64,000 nt of DNA from Gammaproteobacteria bacterium (GTDB lineage Bacteria > Pseudomonadota > Gammaproteobacteria > SZUA-229), in contig JADGFA010000012.1 of NCBI GenBank assembly GCA_016744065.1, positions 20,367 to 84,366 of the forward strand. The letters are read 5' to 3'. The notes beneath the pieces are model-generated. The model saw nothing but the letters and a program-made list of their open reading frames with translations. It was not told where the DNA came from and did not search any database. The translations under genes were made by a program, and so were the position numbers. Below are positions 1 to 9,541 of this stretch, piece after piece; position 1 is the first letter of the stretch, and every line of letters starts with the position of its first letter.

Positions 1-1532
1 CTGTCATTCACCACAAAACTGGCACCGGACACATGCTGTTCATTACTTTCCGGCATAAGGTAGGCATCAAACGATAAAGGCACTTTCAGCTTACTGCTTT
101 GCTGGTTAGACTTATATAAATTTATTTGCCCGCGAGCTGGTTGCAACTCTATATGCTCAAGCTGTTTAAATTGCTTAACCTGCCATGCATTAGCCAAAAT
201 AAGGCAGGATGCCTGATGAATGACTTCGTTTTCAGCATTATTCAAATACCATTGCTGATTTTTATAATCAATTGATTCTACTTTTGTATTATATGTAATA
301 CGCAGAGCATTGCCCATCTCATCAATCATTTTCTGTAAAATTTTTTTAGGAAAAACACAGGCAGCCTGTGGAAAATAATGCGCCTGTTTATCTATTTCAA
401 CGCCACTGACCTGATTGGTCATTTTTGCATCAAGCGCCTGAACGAATGAAGCATCCTGAGGGTAATTTTCAATCTGTTTTTTAATACGCTCACTACAGGG
501 CAACTGAATCCCGCCCGTCTGTTTCCAGCAGTTTTGCTTTTCATCCAGTAACTGCAAGCAGCGCAAAGCATAAAAATAGGCCGATGTATAAAATTCCGCT
601 TCAGCAGAATCCTGTAAGCTTAAACGGGGCATTAAAATACCCTGAGGGTTTCCCGATGCCTGCGCCCCACTATGGCTACCGGCTTCTATTACTTCAACCT
701 GATAACCACGCTTAACCAGTGCCCATGCACTGCTTATACCCGCAAGCCCAGCACCGATTATCGTCACCTTTTTGTTATCAGGGCCTGCTGGTGTATTTTC
801 ATACCAGGGCTGTATCGACTTATGAGTCATATTATCTTTTATATTATAACGACCAATAAGCATATGACGTTTATTACCCGTCCCCGCAACCTTACTCACA
901 TCAAAGCCGACATCAATTAAACCGCGGCGAACAAATCCGGCGGCAGTATACGTACTAAATGTCGTATTCTCACTGCTTAATCGTTTAATATGCGAGAAAA
1001 CAGTTTCACTCCACATATCTGCATTACACCCTGGCGCAAAACCATCAAGAAACCAGGCATCAACTTTTGCCTGCATCTGGGGCAGCATCACATTCACATC
1101 ACCAATCATTAATACCAGCTTCACTCTTCCCTGAAACAAATCAAATGAATGAAAACCATAACTGGCGGCACTGTATTGTTGTTGAAGTTGTCTGGCAATA
1201 TCACTTAATTCTGGCCACAAATTTTGTGCCTGAATAAGGTCATCAATAGTAAACGGCGAGTTTTCCACCGAAAAAAAATGCAATACCTGCGATGGTTCAC
1301 TTAGTTTAAGCCAGTGTCTGACCGTCACTAAAAAGTTAAGCCCCGAACCAAAGCCGGTTTCAGCAATCACAAAATGTGCTTTTTCCCTTTGTATAAAACG
1401 TTGTGGCAACTGATTGTGGTAAATAAATACATGTTCCGTTTCTTCAATTCCATTATCAATAGAAAAATAGACATCATCAAAATCGGGATTATAAGGCTGA
1501 CCATCACGCCACCTGAGGTTTGCATACTTCAT
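1..1532 (-). CDS. mnmC: Bifunctional tRNA mnm5s2U34 biosynthesis protein MnmC (3' part missing)
   Basis: MnmC performs the last two steps of mnm5(s2)U34 formation in tRNA: FAD-dependent removal of the carboxymethyl group, then SAM-dependent methylation. I translated the minus strand from the ATG at 1532. The N-terminus has the family pattern YNPDFDDVYFS followed by EETEHVFI. The methyltransferase half contains GFGSGLNFL and DAWFLDGFAPGCN. The oxidoreductase half opens with a Rossmann motif, VTIIGAGLAGISSAWAL, near residue 255. About 510 codons are visible; the E. coli protein has 668, so the C-terminus lies outside the window. No strong Shine-Dalgarno is seen. It diverges from hpnC across 63 bp. 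Confidence 0.93.
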   Translation of the reverse strand, partial: MKYANLRWRDGQPYNPDFDDVYFSIDNGIEETEHVFIYHNQLPQRFIQREKAHFVIAETGFGSGLNFLVTVRHWLKLSEPSQVLHFFSVENSPFTIDDLIQAQNLWPELSDIARQLQQQYSAASYGFHSFDLFQGRVKLVLMIGDVNVMLPQMQAKVDAWFLDGFAPGCNADMWSETVFSHIKRLSSENTTFSTYTAAGFVRRGLIDVGFDVSKVAGTGNKRHMLIGRYNIKDNMTHKSIQPWYENTPAGPDNKKVTIIGAGLAGISSAWALVKRGYQVEVIEAGSHSGAQASGNPQGILMPRLSLQDSAEAEFYTSAYFYALRCLQLLDEKQNCWKQTGGIQLPCSERIKKQIENYPQDASFVQALDAKMTNQVSGVEIDKQAHYFPQAACVFPKKILQKMIDEMGNALRITYNTKVESIDYKNQQWYLNNAENEVIHQASCLILANAWQVKQFKQLEHIELQPARGQINLYKSNQQSSKLKVPLSFDAYLMPESNEQHVSGASFVVND

Positions 1533-1595
1533 TGGTAAATTATACTATCTAGTTTCATTTCCAGTCAGATTAGTTTTAATACTTCACTTAGATAT

Positions 1596-2444
1596 ATGAA
1601 TACCAGACAAGCCTACCAACACTGCCTTAAGATCGCTAGAAGCCATTATGAAAACTTCCCTGTCGCATCCTGGATTTTACCCCGTAAAATGCGCCTGCCA
1701 ACAGCCGCCATTTATGCATTTGCCCGACGTGCAGATGATTTCGCAGATGAAGGTAATTTAACAGATGAACAGCGATTAGATAAATTGCAGCACCTCACTG
1801 AGCAGGTGAATAAGGTATTTGATGGTGTTTCAGATGACGACCCTGTTTTCATTGCACTTGCTGACTGTATTGAACGATTTTCTTTACCTAAAGAACTGTT
1901 TATCGACTTACTCCATGCATTTAAACAGGACGTAACAAAAAAACGCTATGCTGACTTTGGTGAATTAATGCAATACTGCCGTCATTCGGCTAACCCTGTA
2001 GGGCGCTTAATGCTGCACCTGTATGGCCAGACTGACCGTAAAAGCCTGGCCCAGTCAGATGCCATTTGCAGTTCATTACAGCTTATTAATTTCTATCAGG
2101 ATATGGCACAGGACTTTAAGGAAATGGGCCGCATTTATATCCCACAGGATGAAATTCGAGCCTCTTTTGCTAATGATAGCTATTTCAATAGTTGCCGCAC
2201 TGATGGCCCAATGATTCTACTAATGCGCAAACAGTACGAAAGAGCCCATAAACTTCTACAAAGTGGTGCGCCCCTGGGTAAGTCATTAAAAGGTCGATTT
2301 GGCTTTGAAATACGCCTGATTATTGCAGCTGGATCACGTTTACTCATAAAACTGGACAAGCAGACGGATGATGTATTTAGTCGCCCAAGACTGGATTTCA
2401 ATGACTGGTTATGGATTTTTTTGAAAGCGCTTAGAGCAAAATAA
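1596..2444 (+). CDS. hpnC: Hydroxysqualene synthase HpnC (trans-isoprenyl diphosphate synthase family)
   Basis: HpnC converts presqualene diphosphate to hydroxysqualene, the middle step of the three-enzyme bacterial squalene route HpnD-HpnC-HpnE. The 282-residue protein has the HpnC hallmark HYENFPVAS near residue 17. It has the first Asp-rich site as ADDFADE at 46-52 and the second as NFYQDMAQDFKEMGRIYIP. These sites bind diphosphate through Mg2+. Length fits the family. Its two partner enzymes are encoded about 8.6 kb downstream at 11072-13275, so the pathway is split. A phytoene synthase reading is possible from the fold, but the HpnC signature and the presence of hpnD and hpnE argue against it. 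Confidence 0.9.
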   Translation: MNTRQAYQHCLKIARSHYENFPVASWILPRKMRLPTAAIYAFARRADDFADEGNLTDEQRLDKLQHLTEQVNKVFDGVSDDDPVFIALADCIERFSLPKELFIDLLHAFKQDVTKKRYADFGELMQYCRHSANPVGRLMLHLYGQTDRKSLAQSDAICSSLQLINFYQDMAQDFKEMGRIYIPQDEIRASFANDSYFNSCRTDGPMILLMRKQYERAHKLLQSGAPLGKSLKGRFGFEIRLIIAAGSRLLIKLDKQTDDVFSRPRLDFNDWLWIFLKALRAK

Positions 2445-2566
2445 ATACCTTCCTGTAAAGCCTGTAAACGTTAACAGAGCCTATCTTAAAGATGAAAATA
2501 CATGTTATAGTCACGCTCTTATATAATTACAAATCGCTAAACAGATAAACCAGAGGTCTTTTCAAG

Positions 2567-3145
2567 ATGCCACAAAAAATATTATTTTTTATTTTTACAC
2601 TTACACTGCTTAGTGGTTGTGACCAGTTACAGTCTACACCTGATACCGTTATCCTGGACATTGATGCCATAGCCAATGCAACCGGACAGGCAGCTACTAT
2701 TAAAAAGCAGATAGAAACAGCCAATAATGAACTGACTATTCAGTTACAGAACATATCTGCAACGTTAAATGAAAAGCTGGCCAGTGAAAAGAAAAAACTA
2801 GGTAAAAAACTCAGCTCTGATGATAAAAAAAACATGCAGGAATTAACACTCCAGGCTAACCAGAAAATGCAACAGGCCAGAACACTGGCTAATCAAAAAT
2901 CACAACAATATAAAGCATCCCTTGTTCTTGAATTACGTGAAAGCATACAGCCCATTGCAGAAAAAATAGCTCGAAGTCGTGGTGCAGATATTGTTACAAT
3001 TTCTAATAACAGCTTAATATGGTTTAATCCTGACATTGATATTACTGACGAAATTATTGCAGAAATACGTGCTAAGTCATCGATAAGTACGGATAAAGAT
3101 GCAACAATAGAAACGGAAATTAAAGACGAAGCTAAAGAAGAATAA
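2567..3145 (+). CDS. OmpH/Skp-like periplasmic lipoprotein
   Basis: This 192-residue protein starts with a lipoprotein signal ending in LLSGC (Cys18), so it is probably anchored to a membrane facing the periplasm. Residues from about 30 to 150 are rich in Lys, Gln, Glu and Ala with few breakers, as expected for the long coiled-coil hairpin of the Skp/OmpH family of outer-membrane-protein chaperones. The distal part, with IAEKIARSRGADIVTIS, matches the OmpH core end where the chain returns to the trimer body. The acidic C-terminal tail is unusual. Typical Skp is soluble and lies beside bamA and lpxD; here neither is present, so this is a divergent paralogue with an unproven client. Confidence 0.7.
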   Translation: MPQKILFFIFTLTLLSGCDQLQSTPDTVILDIDAIANATGQAATIKKQIETANNELTIQLQNISATLNEKLASEKKKLGKKLSSDDKKNMQELTLQANQKMQQARTLANQKSQQYKASLVLELRESIQPIAEKIARSRGADIVTISNNSLIWFNPDIDITDEIIAEIRAKSSISTDKDATIETEIKDEAKEE

Positions 3146-3191
3146 ACGATTGGGAATAGTTTAAATTCAGTATTTTTTTAATATTCACAAC

Positions 3192-3963
3192 CCTGTCATT
3201 CTGAGCGTGAGTGATGAAACCTGAACTCAGCTTATAGCTGTTGTTTTATAACACCAGATCCTTCACTCACGTTCAGGATGACAGGAAACTTTGAACACAC
3301 TCAAACCTGTCATTCTGAGCATTGGCGAAGAATCCTGAACCCGACTTATACCTGTTATTTTATAACACCAGATCCTTCACTCGCGTTCAGGATGACAGGA
3401 GACTTTAAACACACCCAAACCTGTCATTCTGAGCATTGACGAAGAATCGTGAACTCGGCTATACCTGTTATTTTATAACACCAGATCCTTCACTCGCATT
3501 CAGGATGACAGGGAACTTTGAACACACCCACACCTGCCGTTCTGAGCATTGACGAAGAATCGTGAACTCGGCTATACCTGTTATTTTATAACACCAGATC
3601 CTTCACTCACGTTCAGGATGACAGGAGACTTTAAACACACCCAAACCTGTCATTCTGAGCATTGGCGAAGAATCCTGAACCCGACTTATACCTGTTATTT
3701 TATAACACCAGATCCTTCACTCACGTTCAGGATGACAGGAGACTTTAAACACACCCAAACCTGTCATTCTGAGCGTTGACGAAGAATCGTGAACTCGCTT
3801 ATACCTGTTATTTGATAACACCAGATCCTTCACTCACGTTCAGAATGACAGGAAACTTTAAACACACTCAAACCTGTCATTCTGAGCGTGAGCGAAGAAT
3901 CCTGAACCCGGCTATACCTGTTATTTTATAACACCAACTCCTTCATTGGCGTTCAGGATAACA
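3192..3963. repeat. Seven tandem copies of a 113-114 bp hairpin-forming repeat
   Basis: Units begin with CCTGTCATTCTGAGC or a close variant at 3192, 3306, 3420, 3533, 3646, 3760 and 3873. Each carries a left arm (CTGTCATTCTGAGC then GAAGAATC) and a right arm (GATCCTTCACTC then GTTCAGGATGACAGG) that are reverse complements with a few mismatches, so each unit can fold into a roughly 29-bp hairpin. Unit 2 and unit 5 differ by one base, and units 3, 4 and 6 resemble each other, which suggests multi-unit duplication. The seventh copy is degenerate on its right side. Relatives lie at 37348-37443 and 45225-45301. No coding role is seen. Confidence 0.95.
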
Positions 3964-3999
3964 AAGAGCTTTTATACTCAGACAGAGATTCAGAATGAC

Positions 4000-4024
4000 A
4001 AGGGCAGCCCTGTGGACTGCCCTT
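4000..4024 (-). terminator. Hairpin terminator after the VIT/VWA gene
   Basis: AAGGGCAG at 4000-4007 and CTGCCCTT at 4017-4024 form a perfect 8-bp GC-rich stem with a 9-base loop, five bases past the stop codon of the minus-strand gene. There is no long T-tract on the minus strand, so efficiency is uncertain. The T-rich flank on the plus side could also stop transcription leaving the repeat array. Confidence 0.5.
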
Positions 4025-4028
4025 AATA

Positions 4029-6071
4029 TTATTGACACCTACGCAACATCAACACTGGAAACAATAACAACAGCATCCAGATATTAATAGCTCCACCACC
4101 GCTACCAAAGCTCGGGCGAGATGACTGGAACATGGGTCTGTTTTTATCAACCCGATGCGAAACTGTGGGCTGCTGTGCCCGCTGTTGCTGGGCTGCATAT
4201 TCTATTTTCAGTCGCTGCTGGTTAGTTCGCTTAATACCATAGGCATCATACATTTCATCACGCATAACAACCATAGAGGTATAATCACTCACCAGCCCAT
4301 ATTCCATAGCAATATCCGTTACCGCCTGTTTAATATCTGCCGTTTCACCAAAGCTATTAATTTCTTCCATCATGCTCTCAATAGAAGCATAAGCCCAGAG
4401 TCTTTCAATTTCAGGGTTACGTTTATCTACCGGCAGAAATGAAATTTGCGTCTGATATTCTTTTTTAATACCTGATATTTTACCTGTTAATTTTACATCA
4501 GCAATACCATCACCAAAGTAATGACCAAAAACAATTAGCTGCTGTCCCCGGTACAGACTGCCTGTCGAAACAGGTGTTAAATCTGATGTTTTTAAATTTG
4601 ATTTTTTATGACCCTTTATAGATAACTTCACACCATGCAAATTTTCATGGCTCATTTTATTGCCTGCCTGAAGCACTTTTCCTACAATGTCATCACTATT
4701 TGAAACACTCAGTGCAAAGCCATTTGAAACTTTAGTCATTGCTTCCAGCAAAGGCCTGTTAGCACTGTTACCCATAACAAATGTAAACAGACGAACATCT
4801 TTTTTCTTTAGTAACTCTATAAATTTTCGCTGATGTGTTTCACCAACATTGGCAACCCCATCTGTCACCAGAATAATCGCACTGCTGCGATCTGCATCAA
4901 GGTGTTTCAGAGCACTCACAAGGCCAGTATACAAATTAGTACCATTAGCAGGACTTACCTGTGCCACCTTATCACTGTAATGCTTAACATTTTCAGGTGT
5001 CGCATTTACATAGCCAGATGTGAGTTCTCTTACACTGTTGTTAAACAAAATAATTCGAAACCGATCATTACTGCGCATTTTTTCTAGCGCTTTCTGCACC
5101 GCATCGGCAAGTGTTGCATACTTACCCTGCATTGACCCAGAAATATCCAGCACAAAAACCCAGTCACTGCCTTCAGATATCGGTTTTAAATCATCACCCG
5201 GTGTTAGAGTGAGCATAAAGCTACCTCGTTTTCCGTTCTCAGGTTTATATGTCACCATATCAACACTACCGGGCAAGCCCTCTTTGTGCCTCCAGTAAAT
5301 CAGTAAATCTTTTTCAAGATTAAAGACTGGATTATTACCTGTTGTTTTCTGACCTTCCTGTAATGCAACATTACTATTTGCCAGTTGCACAACCCAGTCT
5401 CCATTTGCATTTTTCTGTGGTGTCACTGACGGTTGCCCCGGAAAACGCAGAGCTTCAACGGGATAATCTGATCTGAGCGTTAACTTAAAAGAGAAAGCCT
5501 CCATCACGTCTGTATTCGCTGTCCAGAAGGCCAGTTTTTGTTCATCTACACCACCCTCTTCCAGCGGATAAACATAACGCCCAATTCCCGTATCCACATG
5601 TGCTGGCTGTAAATATACAAAACGAATACGCGTATTCTGCCCTGCACGAACGGGACTGACATGAATATCAAACGTTTTATAAGCATCTTTTTCTGTAATG
5701 CCTGCCTCACGACCTGCTGCCTTTTCCTGCTCATAAACCTGACGTGCCTGTTGTTTTTCCAGCACTTCACCTGTAACGGGTTTACCATCTATCCAGATAG
5801 TAAACTCAGCTACTGCCGCCTTTTCTGGAACAGGAAATGTATAAATGGCTTCAAGGTCCTGAGCATTCGGATTATAAAAAATCTGTTCAACTTCTGTAAT
5901 GGCATAACCATCTTCAATAATAACGTTTACATCATGCTGTTTAATCTGTAGTGCTGGCAGGCTACCATCGGCTGGCGTTAACAGACCCGCAGCAAAGCTC
6001 AAGTTGCTAAACAGCAAATTAAATAACAGGGCTAGTACCCCTGTATTCAAGTTAAATTTTAAGTATTTCAT
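4029..6071 (-). CDS. VIT and von Willebrand A domain protein with a GlyGly-CTERM-like tail
   Basis: The 680-residue protein has a signal peptide (about 1-27, cleaving after FAA). A VIT domain (about 30-165) follows, with FYNPNAQDLEAIYTFPVPE. A VWA domain starts near 303, and its MIDAS metal site DISGSM is at 309-314. A linker rich in Gln leads to a C-terminus of Ser-Gly-Gly-Gly (657-660), a hydrophobic helix (661-676) and Arg-Arg (677-678). That tripartite tail resembles GlyGly-CTERM signals processed by rhombosortases; the call is by pattern only. Related marine proteins carry LPXTG-type tails instead. A clear AAGGAG ribosome site precedes the ATG. It diverges from an XRE-type regulator at 6215, a plausible regulator. 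Function is probably surface adhesion or envelope protein binding. Confidence 0.85.
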   Translation of the reverse strand: MKYLKFNLNTGVLALLFNLLFSNLSFAAGLLTPADGSLPALQIKQHDVNVIIEDGYAITEVEQIFYNPNAQDLEAIYTFPVPEKAAVAEFTIWIDGKPVTGEVLEKQQARQVYEQEKAAGREAGITEKDAYKTFDIHVSPVRAGQNTRIRFVYLQPAHVDTGIGRYVYPLEEGGVDEQKLAFWTANTDVMEAFSFKLTLRSDYPVEALRFPGQPSVTPQKNANGDWVVQLANSNVALQEGQKTTGNNPVFNLEKDLLIYWRHKEGLPGSVDMVTYKPENGKRGSFMLTLTPGDDLKPISEGSDWVFVLDISGSMQGKYATLADAVQKALEKMRSNDRFRIILFNNSVRELTSGYVNATPENVKHYSDKVAQVSPANGTNLYTGLVSALKHLDADRSSAIILVTDGVANVGETHQRKFIELLKKKDVRLFTFVMGNSANRPLLEAMTKVSNGFALSVSNSDDIVGKVLQAGNKMSHENLHGVKLSIKGHKKSNLKTSDLTPVSTGSLYRGQQLIVFGHYFGDGIADVKLTGKISGIKKEYQTQISFLPVDKRNPEIERLWAYASIESMMEEINSFGETADIKQAVTDIAMEYGLVSDYTSMVVMRDEMYDAYGIKRTNQQRLKIEYAAQQQRAQQPTVSHRVDKNRPMFQSSRPSFGSGGGAINIWMLLLLFPVLMLRRCQ

Positions 6072-6150
6072 CCTGTCTTCTCCTTTGTTATTGATATAAA
6101 CAGTGTTGAACAGGACGCACTAAAAATAAACTTTTATGTAAATTGTTGTT

Positions 6151-6201
6151 TATTGTTACTCTAATAGTCTATATATTATATACTTTAATTCATAAACAAT
6201 A
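6151..6201. promoter_or_regulatory. Candidate operator: inverted TATTGTT/AACAATA around an AT-rich -10 region
   Basis: TATTGTT at 6151-6157 and AACAATA at 6195-6201 are reverse complements flanking a TATATT-rich stretch just before the XRE-type gene at 6215 and upstream of the divergent VIT/VWA gene. The position suits autoregulation or control of both genes by the HTH protein. The sequence is AT-rich, so chance is a real alternative. Confidence 0.25.
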
Positions 6202-6214
6202 GACAAGGTCTGAT

Positions 6215-6949
6215 ATGACTCAAACCAGCGCCTTAATTGATACGCTAAAAAAATCACTAAAAACCCACCAGCTTACTTATGCTCTGGTTGCAGAAAAACT
6301 CAATATGAGTGAAGCCAATATCAAGCGCATGTTTGCCAGCAAACGCTTTAGCCTGGATCGACTGGAAGAAATCTGTCAGTTAATGCAAATGGAATTAACT
6401 GATTTATTTCAATTGTATGAAGAATCGCGACAACACATTAGCCAACTTACCCGAGAGCAGGAAAAAGAACTGGTCGCCAATGAAAAGTTGCTTTTAATTG
6501 CCGTAAGCGTGCGTAATCGATTAAGTTTTACCGATATGATTACAAATTATGAAATTTCTGAAAATGAATGTGTTCAATATTTAGCTAAACTAGACAAGTT
6601 AAAAATCATAGATTTGCTGCCAGGTAATCGCATTAAATTACGTATAGATGATGGTTTTAACTGGTTAAAAAACGGCCCAATAGAGCAATTTTTTGAAAAA
6701 CAGATACAGGCTCAGTTTTTAAAATCGCCCTTTAACCGTGATTGTGAAAAGCGAAAATTTTTATTTGGTCTGCTCAGTGAGTCTTCTATACAAATATTAA
6801 TAAATAAAATTAACAGCCTGTCCAATGAGTTTTCCGAACTGCATCGCCAGGATGCAACACTGCCTTTAAATAAACGCCATAACATTGGATTTATGCTGGC
6901 TCTTCGTCCCTGGGAACTGGAGAAGTTTCAACCTTTTTTAAAAAAATAA
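6215..6949 (+). CDS. XRE-family helix-turn-helix transcriptional regulator
   Basis: The first 65 residues form a Cro/CI-type HTH: LTYALVAEKLNMSEANIKRMF fits helices 2 and 3, followed by SLDRLEEICQLMQMELTDLF. The remaining 180 residues are not a domain I recognise; they contain a winged-helix-like stretch (VRNRLSFTDMITNYEISE, then KLDKLKIIDLLPGNRIKL) that may sense or dimerise. Total length is 244. It is transcribed away from the VIT/VWA gene across a 143-bp shared promoter region holding an inverted repeat, so it may regulate that neighbour. No ligand can be inferred. Confidence 0.8.
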   Translation: MTQTSALIDTLKKSLKTHQLTYALVAEKLNMSEANIKRMFASKRFSLDRLEEICQLMQMELTDLFQLYEESRQHISQLTREQEKELVANEKLLLIAVSVRNRLSFTDMITNYEISENECVQYLAKLDKLKIIDLLPGNRIKLRIDDGFNWLKNGPIEQFFEKQIQAQFLKSPFNRDCEKRKFLFGLLSESSIQILINKINSLSNEFSELHRQDATLPLNKRHNIGFMLALRPWELEKFQPFLKK

Positions 6950-7381
6950 CGAACCATAAGATGGTCTCTTTCATTTAATAGTTTCAGGTCCTGGCTATTC
7001 CTGGTCAAACACACGCCAGATCAATACCCGGATAATCATGTACCCGTATATTTCTAAATCCCGAAATATCACCCACAAAGCATCAGATAAACACTGGTCG
7101 AGTCCACCATCTTAGACTTCATTTGCAGCTTGAGTATTTGCATCAGTCAGACTTATCCCCTGTTGCAAAGCAGACTTTGCCTGATTATCACAATCACTTA
7201 TCAAGCATGATTTCAGCATTAAACAATGGCAGGCACCAAAATAGTATATAAATAATAAACTATAAGATCACAATAAATAGATAAAATAAAAATAAGTATA
7301 CTCATTTATCCTTGAAGCCCATTATCTCAACACGCCTGGCCCAAAAGGCACCAACCAAAAGACACCAAAAAGGACAACAAT
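6950..7381. other. Intergenic region upstream of aas
   Basis: 432 bases without a convincing gene. The last 60 bases hold short A- and C-rich direct repeats (AAAGGCACCAA, AAAGACACCAA) and a ribosome site (AAAAGGA) for aas. TAAGATGGT near 6958 and ACCATCTTA near 7106 are reverse complements 150 bases apart. A 35-codon minus-strand ORF is listed separately. Confidence 0.5.
7112..7219 (-). CDS. Possible 35-residue peptide, unknown
   Basis: An ATG at 7219 opens 35 codons ending in TAA at 7112. The peptide begins MLKSCLISDCDNQAK and ends TDANTQAANEV; its Ala, Gln, Asn and Asp content is more protein-like than expected from AT-rich noncoding DNA. No good Shine-Dalgarno precedes it and no family is recognised. 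It may be a fragment of a lost gene. Confidence 0.2.
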   Translation of the reverse strand: MLKSCLISDCDNQAKSALQQGISLTDANTQAANEV

Positions 7382-9541
7382 ATGTTGAGTTCAACCTTCA
7401 AAGCCCTGTTACGTTTTCTACTTCGCATTATCTATCGCATTGAAATTAACGGTACAAACTACCTTGAACAGATAGATAAACGTACGCTGGTCGTTTCTAA
7501 CCACACTTCATTCCTGGATGCAGTTTTACTGTATGCGTTTCTTCCCAGTCAAACTACTTTTGCAATCAATACTTATGTTGCCAATAGCTGGCTCGGTCGA
7601 CTGGCTGCAAAATTCTGTAATCTGTTTCCAATGAATCCGGCAAACCCCCTCTCTATTCGCTCTCTTATCAAGCGGGTGCAACAGGGTGGTTGTGTGGTTA
7701 TTTTTCCTGAGGGCCGTATCACTGTAACAGGCTCATTAATGAAAATTTATCCTGGCCCCGGACTGGTTGCAGATAAATCAAAGGCAAGCATTTTACCAGT
7801 ATGTATAGATGGCGCTCAGTACACACCATTTTCAAGACTGGGTGGAACAAATAAAATCAGATGGTTTCCAAAAATAACACTGAATTTTCAAGCACCTCGT
7901 TCACTTTATATTGCCCCTGAACTACGTGGCCGTAAACGTCGAATACAGGCAGGTCGTTTATTATCTGACTTAATGTCTGAAATGATGTTTGCAACATCAA
8001 AACAAAACCAGACACTGGTGGATAAATTACTGGAAGCTCGAAAAATTCACGGTGGCAAGCATCTTATTGCTGAAGATATAAACCGTATACCTTTAACATA
8101 TAACACCCTCATTACCAAATCACTCATACTGGGTAAGCAACTTGCAAAATTAACGGAAAAGGATGAAACCATCGGTGTATTGCTACCCAGCACTCTTGCC
8201 TCTGTTGCCACATTCTGGGGCTTACAAATGACAGGGCGTACACCTGCTATGTTAAATTTTACAGTCGGTGCGCAAGGTATGATTTCAGCCTGTGAAACAG
8301 CTGTTTTAAAACGAGTAATAACATCACGTAAATTTATTGAACAGGCAAAGCTAACTGATATAGCAAATACCCTGGCAAACAAAGTTGAACTTATTTATCT
8401 TGAAGATGTTGCAGAAAAAATTAGCCTGCTCTCAAAACTCTGCGGTTTTTTTATCAGTCGATTTGATTCACTGATTCAACTTCAGTCTAAAAAACAAACC
8501 CATGATCGAGCTGTTATTCTTTTTACATCCGGCTCTGAAGGCACACCAAAAGGTGTGGTACTTTCACATCAAAACCTGTTATCAAATATTCAACAGCTTT
8601 TATCTCGAATAGATTTCAACAGTAATGATGTTGCACTCAATGCACTGCCCCTGTTTCATTCTTTTGGTATGACCGCTGGTATGATTATGCCACTGACCTC
8701 AGGTGTTAAGGTTTTCTTTTACCCATCACCATTACATTACCGTATTGTTCCTGAGCTGGCCTATGACATCAATGCGACTATTTTATTTGGCACAAATACA
8801 TTTCTAAAGGGTTATGCTCGATTTGCTGATGCTTATGATTTTTATAGCCTGCGTTATGTCTTTGCCGGCGCAGAAAAATTACAGACCGAAGTACGTAATA
8901 TCTGGCAGGATAAATTTGGTGTGCGCATTTTTGAAGGCTATGGCGCAACAGAAACCAGCCCGGTTTTAGCGGGTAATAATCCAATGGATAATCGCCCGGG
9001 CACTGTTGGGCGTTTAATGCCGGGCATTGAATATAAATTATTAAATGTTCCTGGTCTGGAAAAAGGCCAGCGCCTTCAGGTCCGTGGGCCTAATATTATG
9101 CAGGGTTATTTACTGCATGATAAACCCGGTGTACTTATACCGCCAGAAACAGAGCTGGGTGAAGGCTGGTATGACACAGGTGATATTGTGACAATAGATA
9201 CAGAAGGTTTTATACAGATTTGTGGTCGAGCTAAACGCTTTGCCAAAATTGCCGGAGAAATGGTTTCTCTTACGTCTATTGAGGTGCTGGCAGGTAAAGT
9301 ATGGCCTAATGCGCTGCATGCAGCAATTTCGATACCTGATGACCGTAAAGGAGAACAAATCATATTACTCACCGACGCAAAAAATGCACAACGAAGTGAA
9401 TTACTAACCCAGGCCAAAAATACTGGAGTTGCAGAGATTAGTGTACCTAAGCAAGTAAAACTGATAACTAAAATACCTGTACTGGGCACTGGAAAAATTG
9501 ATTATGTATCAATAGAAAAACTAATAAATGATGCACCATGA
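7382..9541 (+). CDS. aas: 2-acyl-glycerophosphoethanolamine acyltransferase / acyl-ACP synthetase Aas
   Basis: Aas re-acylates lysophosphatidylethanolamine at the inner face of the cytoplasmic membrane, using an acyl-ACP made by its own synthetase half. The 719-residue length equals that of E. coli Aas. The N-terminal acyltransferase has the HxxxxD site as NHTSFLD (His41, Asp46) and the acceptor motif FPEGRITVTGSLMKIY. The synthetase half has the AMP-binding P-loop LFTSGSEGTPKGVVLSH, EGYGATETSP and GWYDTGDIV. An A-rich AAAAGGA ribosome site precedes the ATG. The partner flippase lplT follows after 138 bp, the two genes making a lysophospholipid salvage pair. Confidence 0.95.
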   Translation: MLSSTFKALLRFLLRIIYRIEINGTNYLEQIDKRTLVVSNHTSFLDAVLLYAFLPSQTTFAINTYVANSWLGRLAAKFCNLFPMNPANPLSIRSLIKRVQQGGCVVIFPEGRITVTGSLMKIYPGPGLVADKSKASILPVCIDGAQYTPFSRLGGTNKIRWFPKITLNFQAPRSLYIAPELRGRKRRIQAGRLLSDLMSEMMFATSKQNQTLVDKLLEARKIHGGKHLIAEDINRIPLTYNTLITKSLILGKQLAKLTEKDETIGVLLPSTLASVATFWGLQMTGRTPAMLNFTVGAQGMISACETAVLKRVITSRKFIEQAKLTDIANTLANKVELIYLEDVAEKISLLSKLCGFFISRFDSLIQLQSKKQTHDRAVILFTSGSEGTPKGVVLSHQNLLSNIQQLLSRIDFNSNDVALNALPLFHSFGMTAGMIMPLTSGVKVFFYPSPLHYRIVPELAYDINATILFGTNTFLKGYARFADAYDFYSLRYVFAGAEKLQTEVRNIWQDKFGVRIFEGYGATETSPVLAGNNPMDNRPGTVGRLMPGIEYKLLNVPGLEKGQRLQVRGPNIMQGYLLHDKPGVLIPPETELGEGWYDTGDIVTIDTEGFIQICGRAKRFAKIAGEMVSLTSIEVLAGKVWPNALHAAISIPDDRKGEQIILLTDAKNAQRSELLTQAKNTGVAEISVPKQVKLITKIPVLGTGKIDYVSIEKLINDAP

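Noticed and set aside
3549..3779. 76-codon plus-strand ORF inside the repeat array
   Set aside because: It is a translation of tandem repeat units (the peptide repeats itself) and has no ribosome site.
3192..3963. CRISPR-like periodicity
   Set aside because: Whole 114-bp units are repeated without variable spacers and no cas genes are nearby.
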